Source: Apricaphanius iberus
Lineage: Eukaryota; Chordata; Actinopteri; Cyprinodontiformes; Aphaniidae
Assembly (NCBI GenBank): GCA_028564705.1
Contig: JAPXFQ010001945.1
Location: 744,001-808,000 of the forward strand
Direction of reading: 5' to 3'
Length of the DNA: 64,000 nucleotides
In this document: positions 1 to 10,873 of the stretch, one piece after another
Layout of the letters: the number at the start of each line of letters is the position of its first letter
Numbering within the stretch: the first letter of the stretch is position 1
The notes under the pieces: model-generated
Database searches by the model: none
Told to the model about the DNA's origin: nothing
Seen by the model: only the letters and a program-made list of their open reading frames with translations
Position numbers and translations under genes: made by a program

Positions 1-458
1 CTGTCGTGTCATGACACTTGTACTTGTGCTAACGTGTCAGGTCACGCCAACACCTACAAAGAAACTAGTGAGTCACACAAGAAGAAAGGACTCGCTTTGC
101 ACTTCTCAAGAAAAGAAGATCATAGGCTGAAAATTCTTGTGTAATTTGACAGAGATCAACTTCTTTTTAAAAAGTGAGCACCATTTTATTTTAACATGTA
201 TTTTAACATTTAAGTCCTCAAAAAACATAACTAAAAGCAAAAGTTTAAGCTCTTTATCTAGTTTGTGATGACAAACAGGTGTTTGTCTAGCATCAGCAAC
301 ACATAGCTGTGGTTTTCTAGATGGGTTAAAGGTAGCACTTCATTTAATAAAAGGGGAAATCATGAACTCAGAAAAAGTAAACTTGTGGTGTGGCCTATGT
401 GGTGAGAAAAGTTAAACTGAAAATGACGTTAACATAGATGCAAGTTGGTGTGAGGTTC
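1..458. other. Intergenic, nothing recognised
   Basis: AT-rich sequence without a convincing open reading frame, splice-site pair or repeat signature. It lies beyond the 3' end of socs3 and before the first MITE. Confidence 0.5.
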
Positions 459-461
459 TAA

Positions 462-1090
462 GGCCACGTCCACACCAAGCCGGGTAATGCCTTAAAGGTA
501 TAATTATTTAGTCTACACCCCCCTATCGTCCACACTAACCCGGCGTCGTTTAAGGTCTGTGGCCGGATAACTATTAGCCGGGTAAGAGAGCCGTGTAAAT
601 CTTAATTCAACGGCTAAATGAGCTATTGTGGACAGCTTCCCCGGATAATGAAAGGAAGTGGCGTCAATGAATGCTGCGTCAATAACAATACGACACTACA
701 GACAAAGACAACGGAGAAGTTGAATAAAGAATATAAAAAATAAACAAAATGACAACGGAGAAGAGTAATAAATCGATCTCGTCGTCTGTCCACACCAAAA
801 ACTCTCTTCTTCTGAGCAGCCATTGTTCTCTTCGGTTAAGGGGACAAGCAGATATGTACTGTGCTGTAGAGCTTCTTGTTTATATTATGTAGGCACTGGT
901 GTCACCTAGATTATACGCGTGTTCAGTGCGTCTTTTCGCGCATGCCCAGTATTTGCACAGGTCGGTATGGGATTGCACAATAATGGGACCTTAAACAGAC
1001 ATTAAACGGGGCGTAAATGCTCATGTTGAGTGGATAACATTAGGCGTCTAACTCCCCGTATAACCTTATCGGCTTAGTGTGGACGTAGCC
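462..1090. mobile_element. PIF/Harbinger-type MITE with TAA target duplication
   Basis: The left end GGCCACGTCCACAC and the reverse complement of the right end GGCTACGTCCACAC are near-identical terminal inverted repeats, and the match continues into a shared AAGCCG. The element is flanked by TAA at 459-461 and at 1091-1093, the three-base target duplication expected of PIF/Harbinger transposons. The 629-bp interior has no transposase, so it is a non-autonomous element moved in trans. The superfamily call rests on the 3-bp TWA duplication and the GG start and is inference. Confidence 0.75.
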
Positions 1091-1256
1091 TAAGAGTAAG
1101 ATAACATTAAGTAAAAATACCAGTTTCATGTTGTAAACACAAAGAAATAAACCGGTCTCTCTTTCTCCTAGAGTATGTAGCATTTACCTGTAACTCCACT
1201 TTGTCTTGCATTTTACAAAAAATATTTTAACCACAGGAAAAGTATTATGGATGGCA

Positions 1257-1489
1257 ATCCCTGCCAAAATTAGCAATAAATACATTTTTTAATTTATAAA
1301 TATTGGAAAAAATGTGTGAATAAATAAAAAAATAAATTTGGAAATACATGTGTGAATGAATACATAAATATAGCCATGAATACATAATGTGGAATTAAAA
1401 AAAGTATGAAATGTTTATTTATTTCCCACTGTATTTACCCCTTTATTTATTTCTACATGTATTTATTCATTGTCAATTTTGGCAGGGAT
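1257..1489. mobile_element. Short AT-rich inverted-repeat element (MITE-like)
   Basis: The arms ATCCCTGCCAAAATT at 1257 and its reverse complement ending at 1489 enclose about 230 bp of AT-rich sequence built from TGAATA/ATAAATA-like units. The inverted match continues inward through an imperfect AATAAATAC segment, so the whole could fold into a hairpin. No clean target duplication was found and the family is unknown. Confidence 0.55.
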
Positions 1490-1624
1490 GGTCCTCCAAA
1501 CAGTATGGTTTGCGGTCATTTGGAAACTTAAAACCTGAGATTGATACCTTGAAGCCTGTAAATACATACTGGCTGCATCCAGGCATTTTTATAACCTCAA
1601 AAATATAGAAACAACAAGAACTCA

Positions 1625-2560
1625 TTTAAAAGAAAATACCACTTTTATTATAAATTAATGATATGTTTAGACAAATATAAATAAGTGCAAAGTTGTATTA
1701 ATCTGCTTGCTTTGTCATACTTCTCAGATATCTTCAAGCATCTACAGCCAGAAAGTTGGCTAACAAAAATACGTCTTTAAAAAAAATTAACACACACACA
1801 TAAAAAATACAATTTTATAATGTAAACATGGTATTAAGAAAGTAAATACTTGATCTACTCCCCTTGCATAAAAAGATACCGAATGTAATTCATCTACAGG
1901 CAGTGATTATGTTGTCTTAACAAAAACAACTAAATCTCTTGAAAGAATATTTCATAACTCTCCTGTAGGATGCTGTCTAAGTCAGTCATAATCCAAAATG
2001 TCTCCATCTTGGTCTGGCAATTTTGGCATAATTCCCCATCCTCTAAATCATCACACAGCCTTCACAAGAACATTTATTTTAATCCTGACTCATAAACAAA
2101 AACCACAAGTGTTCACACCATCTCTACTCTTAAGCTTCCGACCTCTGAAAACATACAGTTGGAGATCTATGGGTTGCTTAGAGCCAGCCCAGCCTTCGTT
2201 GAAGGGATTTTTATCTAAGGCTTTTGTAGGTGAACTTGTCAGTCTCTCAAGATGCTGATTAGCTGCAGCAGCAAAGGGAACTGTCTCATCACATAGACAG
2301 CTGACTGAGCCTCACTTCAGTTCTTAGTTGTACGTCATCAGTGAAGCAAAAGAGGATGGCATGGCTTAGCTCTCTTTTCATATCGCCACAACGCATAGCT
2401 ACTTTTCTCATTCTTCTCGTTGCGTCTTCTGAAAACTTGGAGATGCTGCGTTTTCATTTGCTCCTCTTGGCCCGATTCAGTCATCTCTGCTACATCCTAC
2501 ATGGGTGTCTTCCCATAGCTGTACTGGCACCATCCAGTTTTTACTGGCATTCGTGCTTGA
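1625..2560 (-). other. socs3: socs3 3' untranslated region (predicted)
   Basis: The stretch after the socs3 stop codon extends to an AATAAA polyadenylation signal on the minus strand (TTTATT on the plus strand at 1644-1649), giving a 3' UTR of roughly 0.93 kb. Close to the end, the minus strand reads CTTATTTATAT (plus 1676-1685 and neighbours), an AU-rich element of the TTATTTAT type. Such elements destabilise immediate-early and cytokine-response mRNAs, which fits rapid turnover of socs3 message. The end is predicted from the signal only; no transcript was examined. Confidence 0.55.
1644..1649 (-). terminator. socs3: Polyadenylation signal of socs3
   Basis: Canonical AATAAA on the minus strand about 0.91 kb after the socs3 stop codon, with an AU-rich element just upstream in transcript sense. 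Cleavage would fall near 1620-1635. Confidence 0.5.
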
Positions 2561-3166
2561 CTAGAGGTCAACCCCATAATTCAAAATGTACTCTAAAACT
2601 TTGCTAGGAAGCTTGTCTTTTTGGGCAGCTATGTCCAGGTCTTTGTTAATTGTCTTCCTGCAAAGGTGCTGCAAGGATGACATCGTTAAGTAGAGCGGTT
2701 TGATGAGCTCAAGGGGCATCCTCTCGCCGCCAGCACTAATGTAGTAGACAATGCTTGATTTAGTTTGATGGACATAAAAATTGACCAGCTTGAGCACACA
2801 GTCAAAATGAGGGACTTTGTCCACATTCTCTGAAGACGTATGCAGGAAGAAGGAGTTTTTGTCACACACTATGCGAAGGTTCTTGGTGCCTGTCTCAGTC
2901 TTGATGCTGAGGGTGAAGAGGTGCCCGCTGTCCTGACTCTCCCGGAGCAGAAAGGTACCGGGCACGTGAGGGGAAAGCAGAGCACTAGCCTGCTTCCCAT
3001 TCATGGTGCTCCAGAAAAAGTCACACTCTCTGAGCCTATGCAATGTCTTCACGACCATCAGAAGTTGTTCTTCTGAGACGAAAGTCTTGTAGTGGTAACT
3101 ACTCCGCATCTTGGAACCGGAGAGGCAGTTACCGACAGCTGAGTCACTCTTGCTGTAAGTTACCAT
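2561..3166 (-). CDS. socs3: Suppressor of cytokine signalling 3 (SOCS3)
   Basis: This encodes a cytosolic feedback inhibitor of JAK/STAT signalling: SOCS3 binds phosphotyrosines on gp130-type receptors, blocks JAK catalytic sites and recruits a Cullin-5 ubiquitin ligase through elongins B/C. The 201-residue reading frame is intact and lies in one exon, as in other vertebrates. Visible parts are the kinase inhibitory region around residues 26-37 (YKTFVSEEQLLM; F29 is the counterpart of the key Phe), an SH2 domain about 50-145 with FLLRES holding phosphotyrosine-binding R75, and a C-terminal SOCS box about 155-201 with the BC-box SLQHLCRKT and a terminal Cul5-type LPSKVLEYILNY. The SH2 core LFTLSIKTETGTKNLRI is diagnostic of SOCS3 rather than CISH or SOCS1/2. 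The PEST-like insert of mammalian SOCS3 (about residues 129-163) is missing. The start is the only upstream Met before a splice acceptor. The a/b fish paralogue is not decided. Confidence 0.96.
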   Translation of the reverse strand: MVTYSKSDSAVGNCLSGSKMRSSYHYKTFVSEEQLLMVVKTLHRLRECDFFWSTMNGKQASALLSPHVPGTFLLRESQDSGHLFTLSIKTETGTKNLRIVCDKNSFFLHTSSENVDKVPHFDCVLKLVNFYVHQTKSSIVYYISAGGERMPLELIKPLYLTMSSLQHLCRKTINKDLDIAAQKDKLPSKVLEYILNYGVDL

Positions 3167-3254
3167 GTCACAGAGAGAGGAGGTGAGGTCAGTAGATTGA
3201 GGTGAATGGAGGTTCAGACGTTTGCTGGATTCAGTGTGTAGGAGAATGAAAAAC
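3167..3254 (-). other. socs3: socs3 5' UTR part of coding exon 2
   Basis: Upstream of the start codon the minus strand reads TTTTCTCTTTAG and then exon sequence from 3254, a pyrimidine-rich splice acceptor. A non-coding 5' leader split by one intron is the usual vertebrate SOCS3 architecture. Confidence 0.65.
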
Positions 3255-3433
3255 CTAAAGAGAAAACAGACAGAACAAATGTTTTAAATTTCAAAAGATA
3301 AAAGAGAACTGTAAGTAAGTCCAATAAACTGTGTAGAAAACTTTTCTTTCAAACAAAATTATATTTGAATTTATTGTTAAAGACTTAAAAGAATAAAAGC
3401 CAACATCGGACCTAAAACCATTAATGGAAACTG

Positions 3434-3479
<46 letters not shown>

Positions 3480-3680
3480 GCTTTTAGGATTTAGTTAACG
3501 TTAGTTAAGTTGCTTTTAGTTAACGTAGTCCTCATTGCAAAATGCGCATGCCGCCACCGGCTTGTCTACGTACTCAAACCCGGTCAAGCAAAAATAAATA
3601 AATAAATAAAATAAAAGACATGATTTAATCTCTGTTGAAACGTTCAGATCCAGAGTCCTAATAAGAAGAGCGATCCTCAC
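3255..3680 (-). other. socs3: socs3 intron 1 with a (TA)n tract
   Basis: This is a 426-bp GT-AG intron on the minus strand with donor AAG|GTGAGG (GT at 3680-3679) and acceptor CTTTAG ending at 3255. It contains a (TA)n microsatellite at 3436-3475 and an AAAT-rich tract near 3590-3613. Confidence 0.6.
3436..3475. repeat. (TA)n microsatellite in socs3 intron
   Basis: About 20 uninterrupted TA units inside the only socs3 intron. Likely length-polymorphic. Confidence 0.95.
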
Positions 3681-3868
3681 CTTAAACTGGCTCTCCAAAC
3701 GTTTTGTCGTTGTTGTTTCTTTCAGTTTAAATCCAAGAGATCTGGTTTATGTTCTTTAGATTCCCCTTGTGTTTTAGAAGTTCCTTTAAAGTTATTGTAT
3801 GTTTTTTTGTTTTCCCAAAAAGAGACTTTAGCAGTTGCCTTTCGTGTGCAGAGCAGGGAGCTGAGTGA
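3681..3868 (-). other. socs3: socs3 non-coding exon 1 (predicted)
   Basis: This segment lies between a consensus donor (AAG|GTGAGG at 3681/3680) and a transcription start estimated about 30 bp downstream of the TATA-like box. It has no useful open reading frame and is taken as the 5' leader exon. The 5' end is approximate. Confidence 0.5.
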
Positions 3869-4320
3869 AGCGGCGAAGTGTAGAGAGGACTCCTCATATA
3901 GGCTACCCTCAGAGCTCCTCCTCCTCTTCCAGTAAACTCTTCTTGGCAGATTGACAGGAAGCTTCTTTTTATTCTCTTGTAGGATTCCAGCTCTGAGAAG
4001 TGACCTCCCCCTGCCTGTTCATGCGTTAGGAGGATTTACAAGCAGCAGCCTATTTACCTTGAGTAACCTAAGCACATTTTTCTTTTTTTACTGATCATTA
4101 CTCATGGTTTCAAAGCCATCTAAATCAAAGAAACACAAATGAAATATGATAATATAGTTGTTTTTATGTCTTTTTTGCATCTAGTCAAGGTTCTGCTTTT
4201 TATCTTTAGAATGAGGTAATGATTCACTCCTCGGGACAGTTTTGTGTAATCGGTTTCTGAGAAATTCGTGGTAACTGCTCATATCACCTGCAGACATGAA
4301 TGTACCCTACAGGGGGCGCC
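3869..4320 (-). promoter_or_regulatory. socs3: socs3 promoter: TATA-like box and STAT-type sites
   Basis: Read on the minus strand, TATATG at 3900-3895 lies in the context CCTATATGAGG and is a plausible TATA box. About 30 bp further upstream is TTACTGGAA (plus-strand TTCCAGTAA at 3927-3935), one base from the classic STAT site TTCCAGGAA and of the TT-N5-AA type. It would lie at about -60 to -68 from the estimated start, close to where mammalian SOCS3 promoters carry their proximal STAT element. A further TTCNNNGAA match occurs at 4255-4263. Function is inferred from position and motif only. Confidence 0.55.
4306..4319 (+). promoter_or_regulatory. CTCF-like motif upstream of socs3
   Basis: CCTACAGGGGGCGC matches 12 of 14 positions of the commonly used CTCF core CCASYAGRKGGCRS. 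It lies about 0.45 kb upstream of the predicted socs3 start. Confidence 0.35.
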
Positions 4321-4329
4321 AGGTTTCAG

Positions 4330-7300
4330 GGGAAGTTGAAACAGCTGGTATCCAAGGGTGGGGTTTGTGTATACCCGGTGTTTCCATGTTTCAACTGCCT
4401 TCCCCGCATTGTTTAGGCAGATTTTATGACGCTGAGGTTTCCGTAATTCACCCAGCAATGGATCTCCTCATTTCCCCAATTAATAGTTCATGCAATATGA
4501 AAATATAAATGTTTGTGCAAGTGCTTTTTGAAATACCTAAAGAAATAAGAGGAAGATAGGCTAAATGTTGCCTTTTGTGCATCAATTAGCCATAACCTTA
4601 CTACAACTGCAGCTGAAAGGAATTGCACTCTTTATTAACTCTTCATAGCACCTGTTTGTGAGTAGGATGAAATATTAGGCTGCTTTTGTTCTTAAAATGT
4701 CAAAATATTACAATAGGAAACTGAACGTACAGTGCATCACAGTTTATGTGTGTATATGTCGGCAAAGCTGCAGGGCCATGGATATCATGGTGCATGTATG
4801 TTTATATTTGTTTTTAGAATTTTGCGTTTGCGCAAAATTTCAAAAAGATGGAAAATAAAATAAAAAAAATGAATCTGCTCTAAGGATATAAAATAGCATT
4901 TTAAAAATATTGAGACCTTTCTCAGTATTAATATTGATAATCTTGATTTGTATTAGCAGTCAGGCATTTCTTAAAATTATTGACTAGAATTTCTTTTTCA
5001 TTTTTCGCTGTTTTGATCATTTCTTTTTGTTGATGCTTTAAGTCTTTGAGGTTGGAATGCCTCTGTGTCATGAAATTTGGCCAGGCAAATCCAAAACATT
5101 AAAATTACTTCATATGATCTACAGACGCAACATATTGGTGGATTTTTAGGATGCTGTGAATCTAAATTTGCATGCATATAAATAAAATCTACTGGCATTT
5201 TACATTTATACATAATATATAATATATGTTATATACTAAGGCCAAAATGCTTGCAAGAGACCAACAAACGTGTCTGATTTGTAACACAACACCAGACATA
5301 TTTTACATTGGTTAATTTATTTAGAATTTAAAAGAATTGAAAATGAAGTAGTTGTTGAAAATGTTTGGTAGTTTTTGCAGCATTATTAATTTCGGGTCTG
5401 ACTGTTCGTTTTGTTTTGTGCTGGACTCATTTAAGAGTGTTTACTGCAAACTCCTGTTAACTCTTCAGATGTTACATTAAAACACTCCACTCTAAACAGA
5501 AAATCTGTCAGAGAAATAACCTGTATGTATTTACTGGTGTTTATTTGAATACTTTGTGTCCTGTAAATGGGGCCCATAATCAATTTTTGCTTAAGTACCC
5601 ATACAATCACGAACCAACTCTGTCAATTCAGATGTTTCTTGGCTCAAATTTATTTGCTTCCTAAACCTTTTTTCAAAAAGTTTTTATTTACCTTTTTTGT
5701 TAATATAGTTTAGATTCTTTATAAAATTTTAGATTCTACAATCTTTTAAAACCTTTTTGTTTCGGAAGGGGTGTAACCACTTCTTTTACTGTTTTTTTAT
5801 TACCATATTTGTGTGGTTGAGGCCACTTTTTTAAACCTGTAAACCTCTGTGTTTCCCAGACTTCTTCGAAAGGTGTTAGACAAATATGGTTTGGTTGATA
5901 CAATGATTTTCTTGAGAGTTTGAACATCTTCAGTTAAGGGATAACGAATACAATCTATTTACTTTTCTTTTTTATTGACTCTTCATTACTCAAACTGCAC
6001 TAGTGCTGGGAATCTCCTCCCATACTGTTAATTTGAATTCTGGCATTGATCTGGCCACAAAACTTCCTTTATTGCCACTTCCCTATTTTTTTTTTAGTTT
6101 TTTCTTCTACTTTATGAACAAAACAGTTTTTGAAATGACGCTTGACTTTGGCAATGTAAGTTAGTGACAAAGTGTGCTAATAACATTCTTTTCAATTCCC
6201 ATCCTGCTGACTCAGCCATGACAACCATCAGCCTTAGATAATGACTGTAAACTACATCAGCCACCCTATCTGTTGTACTGTTTCATTAAAAATCTGAGAA
6301 CCTTTTTGGGAAAGCCTGAAATAAAAAGAAAAGTGAATTCCCAGATACAACCAGCAGATACAAGAAAAACAATTTCAGTTTTACTATCATAAACTTCAGT
6401 GTTGCAGGCTTACACGTGCCTCATGAATTTTGGGTTAGCAACAGCTGTGCCGACAGAAGTGAGTCAGGTGTTCACATCCCAGTTGGGTGGGGGAAGGGGA
6501 GGGAAGTAAGCTATGATAAGCTTCTAACAGCTCGCTGGTTTCCAGAAAATCAACTGTGTCATCACTGTGAGGCATCTATTCAGCTTCAAAGGCCTCCCTC
6601 TGGGTGCATAACTGGGAGTCAATGGAAAAGAGAAACAGCAGCTTGTGTACTTGAGCTGGGAAAAATAATCCCCCATGCTATGTTTTAGCTCCTCACGTGG
6701 CCACGGAAACCGCTATGGGTTGTATTACAGTGCGCTGACTTGGCTTGTAGTACACGCTGTTCTGTAACATACACTTCTGATTGAGTAGAGAAGACAGTAG
6801 ATCAAAGAGGAACGGTGTGTGTTGAGGACCTGTTACTATGCCCTCATGTCAGAGCTAAAGGCAGATGTTGACCCTACGCTTGTTGGCCACACAGTCAATT
6901 TCTGAGATGGTGAGTCTTCACAGTGACATGAAGCTTAGATTCTCATTTTTGTTGGTTATTTAAAAAAATAATGGATCCACATTTTCCCTTGCAATCATGT
7001 TTCCATTTGTTTTCAGTCGTGGCAACAGCATTTTGTATAAACTAAAGCTTGCATGATAGCTTGCTGGTGAAAACCGCTGTTTAGGTTTTCCCACACTGAC
7101 TCAGCATTTATTCTAGCTAATGATTCCCGAAACCCATTGTGCATACACAAAAATGTTGTCCAACCAAACATTTTTTAACTGGATGGTCAAGCAGAAGGGG
7201 GATTTTCATGTTGCTAACAAAAGGTTGCTGGTGTTTGAACAGCTGATGATGGAAACTTCCAACTCAATTTAAGACAAAAGTATAGAAAACTTTAATTTTG

Positions 7301-7380
7301 TTGACTACATTTAGAAGAAATTCTTTTGCATAAAATTCCAACCAGACAAGCCATATACAAGACAAAGGAAAGAGAGTTTC
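4330..7380. other. Intergenic, no gene recognised
   Basis: About 3 kb of AT-rich sequence. The short reading frames here (for example near 4998-5213 and 6416-6688) have no domain signature, no flanking splice pattern and no similarity I can name. No transposon ends were recognised. Confidence 0.5.
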
Positions 7381-7630
7381 CCTCACATTACCCAGGTGTG
7401 TGTAGTTACAGTAGAACTGTCATTTGCCAGGAAGTTCCTGGCTTATCAGACAATCAACTTCCTGTTAACCCTGTTTGAATGTCACACACCATAGAACTTC
7501 CTGATATTACCTGCACTAATGCCAGACTATATCTGTTGTGGAGTATTTCCCATTCCTGTCTGTGTCAGCACTAAACTTCCTTTTTCAACCACTTCTGCCA
7601 GTCAGTCGGTGACGAATTCCTGTTAAGGCA
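7381..7630. promoter_or_regulatory. Candidate enhancer: ETS/GATA motif cluster
   Basis: The stretch contains an odd palindrome CCAGGAAGTTCCTGG (7427-7441) with two opposed GGAA cores, further ACTTCCTG/ACTTCCTT motifs near 7458, 7497 and 7575, and a GATA site (CTTATCAG) at 7443. Such ETS plus GATA clustering is typical of haematopoietic or endothelial enhancers, and the nearest gene is socs3. Sequence pattern only. Confidence 0.3.
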
Positions 7631-7916
7631 TCGTCTTACTGTATATTCTCTCCGTCTTTCAATTTTTGTTTCTGTCCAACATCTGATTTGACTCTTGTGT
7701 CTGGCCACCACAGATGAAAATGCCACAGCATTCATAGGAAATCTAGCCCAGTTTTTCCAGAAACGCAGTATGACTTATTACACATTCAGTGACATCTCAA
7801 GTAGTCGCCTGGATTTTTCATGGGTTTTAATAATAGAATATAATAATATCCATCATGATTACACAACCTCACTTTAGGGTATTACTTCCAGCTAAAAATG
7901 AAATATAAGCTACAAT

Positions 7917-7946
7917 GATAGATAGCTAGCTAGCTAGCTAGATAGC

Positions 7947-8019
<73 letters not shown>
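7917..8019. repeat. (GATA)n microsatellite
   Basis: About 100 bp of tandem GATA units, preceded by TAGC variants at the left end. This is a simple repeat and not a CRISPR array, because there are no unique spacers. Confidence 0.97.
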
Positions 8020-8479
8020 CTCCATGTTTTTTCTGTTTCTTTTTTTGAAGAAAAAGATATTATTTTGACTGTGATCAACATTTTGTGTGCAAGTTCAGTT
8101 CTTTGTTGGGCCCATTTTCTTCCATTACAAGCTTAAAAGTGGTTCCCTTGGAAAAGCTATTTTCCTTTCTTCTTCTGTAAAAATAAAAACAGAAAAATCA
8201 AGCTACAGTCAAACATGATAATCTCAATATTCTACCAGTATACTGATTTCTCTCCAGAAGGCTTGATTTATCTTCAACTGTGAAAACTTATTTAACCATT
8301 ACAGATTTCTTCATTTTAAATTATGATTTCCCTTTAATGAAAAAAAAAAACATCCAATGTGAGAACATATTAACCTTACTTGTTGAATCATAAATTAGTT
8401 ATAATTTAGCAAATATTGCTGGTTTAAAATATATATTAGCAAACCAGTATGATGGCATAAAGTAGCTTAAAACATCTCC

Positions 8480-9400
8480 AAAGCAACACATCCTGCTCCA
8501 AAGTTTGTAAAGAAATTCAAGAACAGACGAGAAAAAAAGTCAAACAAATCTATCAATCTGGAAAGAGGTACAAAGTTATTTCTAAGGCTTTTGCAGTGAT
8601 CTACAGTGAAACACATTCACAAGTGTAACAACATGTAGTAACAACTTTCCAGGAGTGGTAAAGTGTATCGACAGCTCATCCTGGAGGTCTCAAAAGAGCC
8701 AAGAATAACATATAAAGTAATCCTTACTTGTTTTAGTTATTTACAGTGTTAAACATTCAACAATAATGAAGAGAATAGGCAAAAATTATATCCATGGGAA
8801 AGTTAGAAGGTCAAAAGTATTGCTGCCAAAAAGATAACAGAGGCCTTGATGATCCCGTGGATTTTTTTGGAAAAGTACTGTGTTCTGCAGACTGATGAGA
8901 CAAAAGTGGAGATTTTCTGCAGCATTCCTCTGATGATAGGTAGGGTGCACTCTGCGAAAGACGCTAGTCCGACATCCAGTTACATCTGCTCCTAAATGAA
9001 GACAGAATATTAGAAAAAAACACCATACCTACAATCTAACATATTGTTGGTGCTATCATGCTCTAAGCTGCCTTTGTGCTTCTGGATGATTTGCTGTAAT
9101 TTATAGAATTATAAAGTTTCCCCTCTACCAGAACATCTTGGAAGAGAATGTATGTCATTTGGTTTTGAAGCTTAAACTCAAGAGCTCTTTGTTTAAGCAA
9201 CAGGGCAAGGATCTGAAGAACACCAGCAAGTCCACCATTTAATGCCTCTAAAAATAGAAAATAAATCAATACGTTTTGGGGTGTCTTAGTCAAAGTCCAG
9301 ACTTACATCTGATTATCATACCAGCACCATGCTGAAATCTAATAATTCTGCAAAGAACAGTGCAGCAAAAAAGCAAAAAATAAAAGACATAATTGAGGGA
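8480..9400 (+). mobile_element. Decayed Tc1/mariner-like transposon
   Basis: The plus strand retains degraded landmarks of a common fish Tc1-like transposase gene in the right order. These are an N-terminal segment (ATCAATCTGGAAAGAGG near 8548, then TTTCCAGGAGTGG near 8648 and CATCCTGGAGGTC near 8680), the region of the first catalytic Asp (GACTGATGAGACAAAAG near 8891), and near the end CACCAGCAAGTCCACC (about 9222) and AGTCAAAGTCCAGAC (about 9288). Frames are broken and the middle is shortened, so it is inactive. The ends are approximate and clean terminal repeats were not found. Confidence 0.65.
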
Positions 9401-9719
9401 TCAAAAGAACGGTAAAGTCTTGATCATCTAGCTTACTGTCTTGCTATCTCATCAATTTTTTGAGGATTGAGCGGTTCAGAAAATTGATGTTTGGTTGGTG
9501 GTTGGTTGTTTTTTCTGCTGCATTTGGTAACTTCAGGCCAAGTTTCCATGCTGTTAGCGAATGCAGTATTTCCCATTCCTCTTGCATATATCATCTGGTT
9601 TCTATTTGTGGCTGCAACAGCTGTCTTCTGGGAAGTGCCAAAAGCAGAACAGAGAGCAGATTAGCTTTTACTCTTGCAGCCGCAGAATTATCCCATTTGA
9701 CTGTATCATTTACAAGGTG

Positions 9720-9748
9720 TTATATATATATATATATGTGTGTGTGTG
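9720..9748. repeat. (TA)n(TG)n microsatellite
   Basis: A short TA tract running into a TG tract. Confidence 0.9.
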
Positions 9749-9839
9749 AGGGACAGGCCAAAAATATCACCCTCATAAGCATAAAAGTGATTTTAATTAT
9801 TTTAAATAATATTTGACTGACTTTAATTTGATGTTGTAT

Positions 9840-10870
9840 TAAGGAGAGAAGAGATGGTACTGTTATATTAATATATAATATATATTAATTAATATATTAA
9901 TATGTTATATAAATTAAATATTAATTTGCTGTCATTATAATTATATGAATAATTACTTCTTGGGGACGCAAAAGGCACCGATTTCATGGAATGACCCATA
10001 TATATATAGCTGTTAAACCATAAAATACATTGAAAATACTCCATTTGTGAGAATATTTTATGAGAAGATGTTATGATTTGTGTTTCGTTATTTCCTGGTT
10101 TATTTTTAATTGTGAAGTTTTGGCAAAACGTTCCAACCACAGGCACTTCTCTAGAACTTAATTGCACCTCATGATATTCATTTTAAGAGGGTTTGAACTA
10201 GTCTTGCTCCTGTTAAAGGCAGCGTTAGCAACATTCTTGTTTGAACGTGCAACTGTTAAAGCAATAACACAATAAAATGGTAAGAAAAGTTCAAACGATT
10301 ATGACAAGATGACTCTGAGAGAGCAGTTGACAGAGTTATGAACCTCTGTTGGAGCTGTTACTGAATCAGACTCAAAGCTTTTATTTCTTAGAGACATAAG
10401 CTGGAATTTATCCAGCCTTCACTATCTGTCTGACACACATTTCAATGGGAGAATCTGGAACAGTTTGTGTCAAGCATACAAATGTAATTCCTGGAATCTG
10501 AACATGTGACACTGACAAAGAAGTTAACTAATGCAAATGTAGCCAAACAGATCTGGTCTTTGCCTGACTCTTTCATTATTTCCCTATGCTAGGAACATTG
10601 GGTTCACATGACGTCAGTCTGTACAGCAAAGTTGTGTTCAGCCTCTAAATTTTTTTTTCCACTGACTCTGAAAATATAGAAAAAGTTACATTTATCTGAA
10701 ATTATGCATTACATTTGTTAGGGGCATGTTGTCTAACAGTAGTTGTCTAACTACAGGGAAACATTGTTTTGCATTCACTGTGTAGAACATACTACCATAC
10801 TACCATACTACCATACCTGGTCTTTTTATACTATTGATTATTTTGGTGTTATTTTCTCTTTTTTTAACTG
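9840..10870. other. Intergenic, nothing recognised
   Basis: AT-rich sequence including a palindromic TTAATATATTAA-type patch near 9865-9905 and a short tandem ACTACCAT repeat at about 10790-10816. No gene or element is identified. Confidence 0.5.
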
Positions 10871-10873
10871 TTA

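Noticed and set aside
2840..3076. Plus-strand open frame opposite socs3
   Set aside because: It is the antisense shadow of the SH2-coding region and has no signature of its own.
7917..8019. CRISPR-like array
   Set aside because: Pure tetranucleotide repeats without spacers in a vertebrate genome. It is a microsatellite.
9865..9905. AT-rich palindrome as a replication origin
   Set aside because: Simple AT palindromes are common next to microsatellites and nothing else supports an origin.
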